64,000 bases of DNA from Ophiobolus disseminans. Its lineage: Eukaryota; Ascomycota; Dothideomycetes; Pleosporales; Phaeosphaeriaceae. Numbering within the stretch: position 1 is the first letter of the stretch; the number at the start of each line of letters is the position of its first letter. Under the pieces are notes generated by a model. It did not search any database. It was given only the letters and a program-made list of their open reading frames with translations, and was not told the origin of the DNA. The position numbers and the translations under genes were made by a program. Positions 57,480-64,000 of the stretch are shown piece by piece. The stretch covers positions 588,476 through 652,475 of the forward strand of contig MU006224.1 of the NCBI GenBank assembly GCA_010093685.1, in the 5' to 3' direction.

Positions 57480-58068
57480 TCAACGTCTCCTCATCGTCAA
57501 CACCGATCTTGCAGGACTCCTCCTCTTTGCACTTTCAACCAACCGAAGACTCCCATCATCATACATGTCGAATGACGGCGATGATTTACCTGGGCTAGGC
57601 GTAGCTTCAGCCATGCTGGCCTTACCAGCAGCCTTCTCCTTCTTTGCATACTCCAGCAAAACCTTTTGCTTCTTGTCTCTTCGTGTTTTTTCGTCCTCCA
57701 GTCTTTTCGTTTCGTTTCTCTGCTTACGTGCATCATGCTGAGCGGTTGGTGCCGCTTCTTGCTTTTCGGCAAACCTCCTCTTCTTCGCCGCAATCTCTAA
57801 CTTTGTCGTCCTGTCCTCCTCTTGTTTCTTCTTCTTATTCTCCTCCACCTCCGTCCCCCAGGCGCGTCAATCACGAATCAAGCCATGTCGATTGAACGTT
57901 CGCGCCACTAAGCGCACCGCAGAATATCTCTAGGAACTTGTCCGGGTTATTGTGGTCCACGAGCTTCCCCTCGACGACTGCGAAAAGCTCTTCTAGTAGG
58001 TCGATATCGGCATCGGGGCGCCGGTTGAGGAGTTCGCGGCACCGCTGGTGCGCTGCCGAGTCGCTCAT
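57480..58068 (-). CDS. hypothetical Lys/Glu-rich coiled-coil protein
   Basis: Exons 58068-57898 and 57848-57480; 179 residues. Exon 1: CRELLNRRPDADIDLLEELF and FAVVEGKLVDHNNPDKFLEIF, a compact helical segment. Exon 2: a highly charged helix (VEENKKKKQEEDRTTKLEI, ETKRLEDEKTRRDKKQK), then a Ser/Pro tail. The joining intron is 49 nt with a weak donor (GTTCAA) and a GAG acceptor. It is favoured because both flanking frames are closed within 30 bp and this splice joins them in phase with a typical length. No family recognised. Confidence 0.5.
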
Positions 58069-59514
58069 ATGGAAGTCGTAATAAGGAGCCTGTATATCCT
58101 CAGCAAACTTTCAAGAGCCCTCCAAGTTCTGATAGTCATATGAGGGTAACCAGGTTGTCGTGTACTACAACATGAAATTACGGCAGTATACATCGAATAC
58201 TATCTGGCTAATCTTGATGCATCACCACATATGAGCAACTCGGTACAGCACACGCACTCATAACTTGCAACACACCCAACATCTCAACACTCACCAAACA
58301 CCCCACGCCCACCCCTCCAAACCCACACGTAAACTCTTCCCTCCCAAAATCATCTCCCAGCCCCCCCCACCGCGCCACAGGAAAATCTTCATCTCGCCCT
58401 AATTTCCACCCTGCAAGCCACCCCGCAAAAGCAAGCATCTGAAATTGCATGGGGCTGCGCATGGTGAAACGCTAGCGCGAGACGGCGACAGCTGAGCCTC
58501 AAACGCGTCGGCAATGGAAAAGGCCGAAGTGATGCCGCGTTCAAGATGGAGATGGGATGGGGATGATGGCGGCGAAGACTGGAGATGGAGAGAATCAATG
58601 TACGGAGATGGGGATGGTGGGTTGGGGACGTTGTGTGGTTGGAACGTGAAGTACGGAGGAATCGACAAGATCGACAAAGTGTGTTGGACTGAATGTGATC
58701 TATAAAATTGGATCGATGTGATTCGCGTCGATCATTATTTGGTGCGAGGAAAAGCAAGGCTGAATAATTATGCGATACATATCCATGCGCATATGGAATA
58801 CGCTGCTGTTGTAAAAAGTTCAGAGGTCGCGCAGGTGATAATGTCCTTGCCTTCATGATTGCACGTCTAACTGTCGATGAGTGCATATTCACAGGCCAAA
58901 TACGCGAGTTAGATTTCATGATTCGCTAAGAGAAAGAGGACTATATACTGCAAGGAGACAAGGAAAACCGCTTTTGCTCCAAACGAGCGCACATGTGCGA
59001 GCCAAGCATAGATACAGACTTTCTGTAAGTGAGCAGGTAGCAGCTGGTAGGCGATGTAGCGGGACAGAGCACCCAAAGGAATGGCGTGGACGAAATTACC
59101 GTCCGAAAGCAAGTATGCGAGTGATGAAAAAGAGTGACCGTGATGTCCCCAGATGTGCGCCTAGCTGTTGCAAGATTTGTAAACTGCCCATTTCATTTGT
59201 CCATATCTAGACACCGACGCCAGATGTGAGTCGAAACTGGAGATATATAACACAGGAACTAGGGCCTTCAACCCTGGCCTCTCAAATCAACGGGGTATAC
59301 CGTCGTGAAGCTGATAAGCAATGCCCACACAAGGAACTTCTACTCTCGTCGTCAAGCGTGATCGCACATTTGGTGCGAGATCAGGAGGTAAGGGGATTAT
59401 CGGTTGGATGTACGTGGTATAGATGGTGTTGAAAGTGGTGTACGCTCCAACGGAAGGAGATTTGCAGCGGCAAGAATGGGATGGTGTTGTTGCCGGATGC
59501 TGTCATCAAGGCGC
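58069..59514. other. long intergenic stretch
   Basis: 1446 bp without a supported gene. ORFs at 58208-58462 and 58389-58919 (-) are compositionally odd (C/A-rich) and overlap each other. The downstream part is the 3' flank of the WSC gene. Confidence 0.4.
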
Positions 59515-60456
59515 TCAAACGTTGGTGACCTGACACATTGTTAGTACAAGTCCATGCTGCACGGATGGAAAGTGCACGTACCTTCAATATCCTTCTCGAG
59601 TAGTCCTCGTTGTCCGCAATGCTGCCGTTGCTTTGCCTCCGGTCCATGAAGCTCGGGTCGATGCGCGAATCGTTCATGGACGAGTTGCTCGTGTGGAGCT
59701 TGCCTCCAGAGACGAACTGATCGACGTTGGCGGCATTGCGGCGGTAGTCCTCCTCGGCCTGCTTTTGGCGCCTTCGTCGCATGAAGAACCATACACCGCC
59801 GATGATGGAAAACAGTCCGACAATGCCCACAACGACGCCTACGGCAATGCCTACTGTGTTGGGTTTGCTGTCCTCCTTCTTGGCCGCTGTTGTTGGCGTT
59901 GCGGATACTGTCACTACGGCGGCGGCCGATGTGGGTGCAGCCGTTGTTGGTTTGGCGGATGAGGCGGAGCTCGACTGGGGCTCGTAGTATTCGGGCTTGT
60001 TTCGCGTGTTGCCGGTCAGGATGACCCAGAGCTTGTTACGCCCACCACCTGGGACTTGTCAGTGTGATTCGTCATCATATGCAGTGCCCACGTACACTTG
60101 TTCTGGTCGGTTCCACTGCAGGATGTGTCGCATGTGTTGTTGCCGACCTGCCACGACTTGGCCGGGATCTTGTCACCGCACCAGCAGTTTACACCGTCGG
60201 AAAGGGCCATGACGTCCTTGCCCTCTTGGAGACAGATAAGCTGACAGTTTCCGGGACTTTGGAAGTCCCACGGTCCATGGTTCTCGAGGGGAGTTCCGGT
60301 CGCAAAGCAGCCAATCTCCGTCAGCTGACTTGCGCGTAGGGTGACGGTCGGGGTCTGGATGGGGTTCTTGACGGTTGCGGAGGGCGAGTCCTGTGCGGCA
60401 GCCGCAAGCAGCATCGATGCCGCTGCGAGGGCGGTCGCGAGTTTGATGAGCACCAT
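59515..60456 (-). CDS. WSC-domain cell-wall stress sensor-like membrane protein
   Basis: Three exons: 60456-60096, 60048-59582 and 59529-59515; 280 residues. The last exon holds only four codons and the stop (ILKVTNV*). Signal peptide IKLATALAAASMLLAAAAQ. WSC domain from about 45: IGCFATGTPLENHGPWDFQS, NCQLICLQEGKDVMALSDG, NCWCGDKIP, and CGGRNKLWVILTG formed across the first intron. A Ser/Thr/Ala-rich stalk follows, then a membrane helix (VGIAVGVVVGIVGLFSIIGG) and a basic cytosolic tail (FMRRRRQKQ). The layout is that of Wsc1-type sensors, which detect wall stress and signal through Rho1 and the cell-wall integrity MAP kinases. The stalk is shorter than in yeast Wsc1. Confidence 0.92.
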
Positions 60457-62145
60457 GGTGGTGATGGGTATTAGATGTAGGTTAGTATGAGGTGATGAAG
60501 TGCCTGTCCTCTATACCAGCAGATGTGGACTGCAGCGGGTTAGCGGCGTGTGCGTGTACATTCACTGCGGGCGTGGGTCGCACCTTCGGCCTATACACGG
60601 GAGGGTGCAAACATGCAAGGCGCCCTCTGCCTATTCACTCGCTGGTATTGTGTGTTCGCGGGCGGCACGTGGCGGGTACGCGGTGAATGGCGGTGGGCAC
60701 GGGTGGGTGCTGGTCGTCGCTGTGGTTCGGGTGTGGAAGAAGGGTCCTGATGGCAGCCGCGTAGCTGTTTAGCAGTGGCTCTCGCGCAGCGATGCCTGTC
60801 TGCCGGGTTGAAACGCGTTTGAAAGCTCGGAATGTGTTGTGGTGTTTCACCCCTTAGAGGCCCTACAGACGTACGGAAGGAGCGTGTCAGGTGGTGGTGG
60901 CTAGGAAAGAGTGGTCGAGTGAAGCAGAGACGAGACAGTAACGAATGTGATGTCGAACAATGACAATGAATGACTGCGCGGGTCGAGTGGTCAAAGAGGC
61001 TCGAGTGGAACGGCGGAGCAGGTGAAAGGGAGAATCAGCACGGGCGTGGCCCAACTGGGCAACGAGCGCAATCTTAGCGCGTCCGGGACAACACAACGCC
61101 TGCAGGCCAATTCCGTCAGTCCGGCCTTTGTTTAAACATAGCCAATACATTAAGTGGCTGCTGTGCCCGTAGTCTACGGCACCGCGCCCTCTGCGCTGCT
61201 TCACAACTCCAGTGCGACGTGCAGTACGGTGCGCAGCCTCGAGCGTCAAGAGTGTTGGCCAGGGACACGTTCGGAGCCCGCGGCGTCGATGTTCAGGCAC
61301 CGCCCAATTAGCGGCCGGTTCCTGACAGTAGCCCTGCCGCTTTGTCTCATGAAGCACCCCCCTGCGCGTCGTTGGCTGGCCGCGCGGTTGGCAAACGCCT
61401 CGCTCACGGCACTCTTTGTTTGACGTGCTGCACGTTGTGGCCTTGGTGCCAGACGGCCACGCTTCTGCTGGCTGCTACTACTACTGCGGTCGAGACTGCT
61501 CTCCCCGCCTGCTGTGCTGATGTTGAGGTCGATGGAGTCAAGTGCAGGCTCTGCGGAGACGGCGGCCTGTGGAGTGCTTGCGACGACATGCATGTGAGCT
61601 GACCGGTCGGCTTCCTTCATTTTTATCGACATGGTGCGGCTTCGAGTCGTCATGCTTGCACGTCGGACCCAAAATAGCCGGCCAAACAACTCGGTACCGA
61701 TAGATTAGAAAAAGAAGCAGTGTTGAAGATGACAGCCTGGCACTGCTCCATCGTAGGCTCTGTCACCATCAACTCGATCTCTACCACCTCCAAGACTTGG
61801 ACAGACGTCAAAAGTCTGGGGAGTTTCAGCCTCGAGTCGCATATGCTGTGCGTGTGGGCCTTGGAGACCGACGTCCAGGGATGCATAGCTGTTGTTACAG
61901 GTGACACCAACTGCGCACGAGTCGGATCCGGACACCCTGAACAAGTTCGGCCACTCTCGCTGACAAGTCGAACGCTTTTGGACTCCTAGCTTGAAGCGAC
62001 CGGCAATGCGCGTCGATGATGCTGGTGAGCTGCATGTTCAAAGTCACGTGAGGCTAGTGGGGAGCATGCCAAGATTTCCACATCCCGATCGGGGCTTCGC
62101 GACAACCAACGGCTATGCGAGCCTCCATGACCAGCAGCACGCTTG
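60457..62145. other. long intergenic stretch
   Basis: 1689 bp. The ORF at 61246-61689 (-, 147 codons, Ser/Arg/Ala-rich) is the best candidate but has no domain and overlaps plus-strand ORFs of equal quality, so it is not called. The region holds the promoter of the WSC gene and that of the gene starting at 62146. Confidence 0.4.
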
Positions 62146-64000
62146 ATGCGACGACCGCCCATTGTCTGCCGCCGAGCAGTTCAACCCCTTCACACCCCAG
62201 CTCTCCACCATATCTGGGTCTCCGACGAGCTTCTCTCAAGCACCTTCAACCGCTTCGTCCGCAGTTGGTGCCCACAGCAGAAACGCCATGGCAGCCATGT
62301 CCCGGGGCCATTGGAGGCCAGGAGGAGGGCTGCGAAGCGTAGAATGACGGCCTCGGCAAACTTCTACCCCCACGAGAACCTCCCGCCGTCTTTCAACCTC
62401 GGCGCGTTGTTTGGTTTTCGCTCAAATCCCCAGCCGTCGTGGAGATATGAGCCGCCTTCGCTACAGCAAGATGCGGAGCCATTGGAGTCAGGTACGCGCA
62501 GTAAAATATCGACTGGACAGCTCCTGAAGGCTCACGAAAATAGAATTGCATCCGACGGCTCCAACTTGGAACAATTTACCTTCTGAAGCACACTTGAATC
62601 CAACGACTTCAATCGCATCCCCGCCCAACACCGCATCCTCGTTCTCCCAGAACGGCCAACATACTCGTGGCGAGCAACAAAACATGATTCAGTCCAGCAC
62701 AAAGGAGGAGGTCGCCATACCTACGCTATTGACCGAGGGTATGCAGGATGCAGATGCGGAAGAGCACGCCAGAGCTTGTGTGCAGGCATTCCAGATACGC
62801 ATCGCGGGCACAGCCGAGCTTGCACGAAAGACCCGGAACACTGTCATCCAAAACGCCTTCCAAGACTGCTGCTCTGCTTCGGCCGACACTTCCTTGTACA
62901 CTGTTCTGGTCGTCCGCCATTTCGTGAGGCGTGGATGCGATCCAAGCCCTGTCCTCCAGCTGCACTCTGCATCCAGCTTCAGTGTCCCAAGCATTCAATC
63001 TCCAGACTTCTTTCGCTTCCTTGTGGACATGGAGACGCTTTCGACAGAGTTCCCTCGTTGCAAACACGACGTCCACCGAATACGCACAAGGCTTATTGAG
63101 TCGGTACTAGGCGCATCGGTTCCATCACCCTCTCATGATGAAGGGTTGGTGGCGCTTGTACGGCAGTTGTGGCAGAGTGCGCATTTGCAAGGCGCTAGCT
63201 TCGAAGCACCAGCAATGGGTCTGTTGCACTCTGTGACGAAGAACATCAAGAACAGATTCCGCAGGCAAAGCTTGTCTACGCTTTTGAGCGATATCGTCAA
63301 GGTGGAGCAGCGCATCCCTGGGCTTATCGGAAAAATTGAAGAAGATCAGTCACGACTGCTGATGGCCGTGGACGTACTGTCTTGCCTACCAAGAGACCGA
63401 CTTGGCGGATGCGTTTCAGCTTTAACTCGTAACATTGCGAAAGCAGTGGTCTACCATCAAGTTCGAAAGTCGAACTCGCCAAATCCACTCAGAATGCATG
63501 TTTGGCTGCAGCTGCTCTACAAATTGGACTTGGAACGCGCCTCATGTCACACATCACTCGTGGATGAAGCAATGGAAACACTGACTAGATTTGTATTTGC
63601 CCTCGATGGAGAGGGTGAGAAGGGTATTAGAGTACTGTTCAAGGCACTGGTAACGTGTGCTTCTCAGACAGGCGCATTCCAAGGCGTGTCGCTGCCCAAA
63701 CTCTCTCATCTACTCCTATCAATCGAAACAGCAACAGGGCAATCCGGCTCGGCACCAGTCGATGCTGCGTTCGACATATTTTTGTCACAGTTGAGGAAGC
63801 ACGATGTGTCTCAAGAGGGGATCGTTCAATCCCTTCTGGACCTGATTGCTCGACATGCTGGACTAAAATTCACGGTCCCATTCCTGCGCATTCTCCGCCA
63901 ACGACGGCTCACTCTGGCCGACCCAGCCTCACTTCATCAACTCGTCGCCAACGAGTTGGTTGCAATTCGCGAAAGTAGTAAGGTGACTGAGAAGGCACGC
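62146..64000 (+). CDS. large unidentified protein, 5' part (runs off the window)
   Basis: Exons 62146-62491 and 62544 to beyond 64000; 601 codons seen, no stop. The intron (52 nt, GTACGC...AATAG) joins GAG TCA G to AA TTG in phase. N-terminus MRRPPIVCRRAVQ could be a mitochondrial presequence. Next comes a conserved-looking block VSDELLSSTFNRFVRS, VPGPLEARRRAAKRRMT and LPPSFNLGALFGF. The rest is an alpha-helical array without known motifs (FRFLVDMETLSTEFPRC, GKIEEDQSRLLMAVDVLS, HVWLQLLYKLDLERA, SLLDLIARHAGLKFTVPFL), perhaps helical repeats. Codon use is typical of the window. Function unknown. Confidence 0.8.

Noticed and set aside
61246..61689. 147-codon Ser/Arg-rich minus-strand ORF
   Set aside because: No domain, and plus-strand ORFs over the same DNA are equally plausible.

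Overview
The window looks like nuclear DNA of a filamentous ascomycete, most likely a dothideomycete. Genes lie on both strands and are interrupted by short introns of about 46-82 nt with GTAAGT-like donors and CAG/TAG acceptors. Fungus-specific families are present: a HET protein, an AA9 polysaccharide monooxygenase, a WSC wall sensor, an ENA-type cation ATPase, a Slm-type BAR-PH protein and a kinase-NACHT-zinc-finger STAND protein. The class-level placement is inference. No rRNA, tRNA, CRISPR or bacterial-type features were seen.

Layout. 0.7-7.0 kb holds a HET-domain gene followed by housekeeping genes (complex I NDUFA13, TRM10, a TLDc/OXR1 protein). 7.6-14.3 kb is a tandem family of four BTB-type genes. 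Three carry a zinc-binding RING-like module nested inside the BTB domain, and the third of these has been cut open by a 539-bp inverted-repeat element with an 8-bp target duplication. 15.2-25.2 kb is mostly conserved cell biology: an OLE1-type desaturase-cytochrome b5 fusion, an ELYS-like nucleoporin assembly protein, an MTM1/SLC25A39-like mitochondrial carrier, an FBXO9/Hrt3-like F-box protein and chaperonin subunit CCT7. 25.7-34.5 kb has three F-box-like genes; two of them are paralogues that flank the ENA-type P-type ATPase. 35.2-46.3 kb contains a DUF2985-like membrane protein, a locus of small paralogous ORFs (one frameshifted), the AA9 LPMO and the Slm-type gene.

47-56 kb is the accessory, immune-like part. 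A nine-exon gene encodes a 1554-residue protein kinase-NACHT-C2H2 protein. It lies between a cluster of short CGGCTCAGCAG repeats at its 3' side and a decayed pogo/Fot1-like transposase at its 5' side. 56-64 kb has lineage-type hypothetical genes, a WSC stress sensor and the 5' part of a large unidentified gene that runs off the window.

The HET gene and the kinase-NACHT-zinc-finger gene belong to families used in fungal allorecognition and programmed cell death. With the BTB-RING cluster and the transposon traces they give the window a patchwork of conserved core and fast-evolving accessory DNA. Gene models were spliced by hand; each reported splice keeps the frame and was checked by codon phase. 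Where a start or junction could not be fixed, the entry says so.
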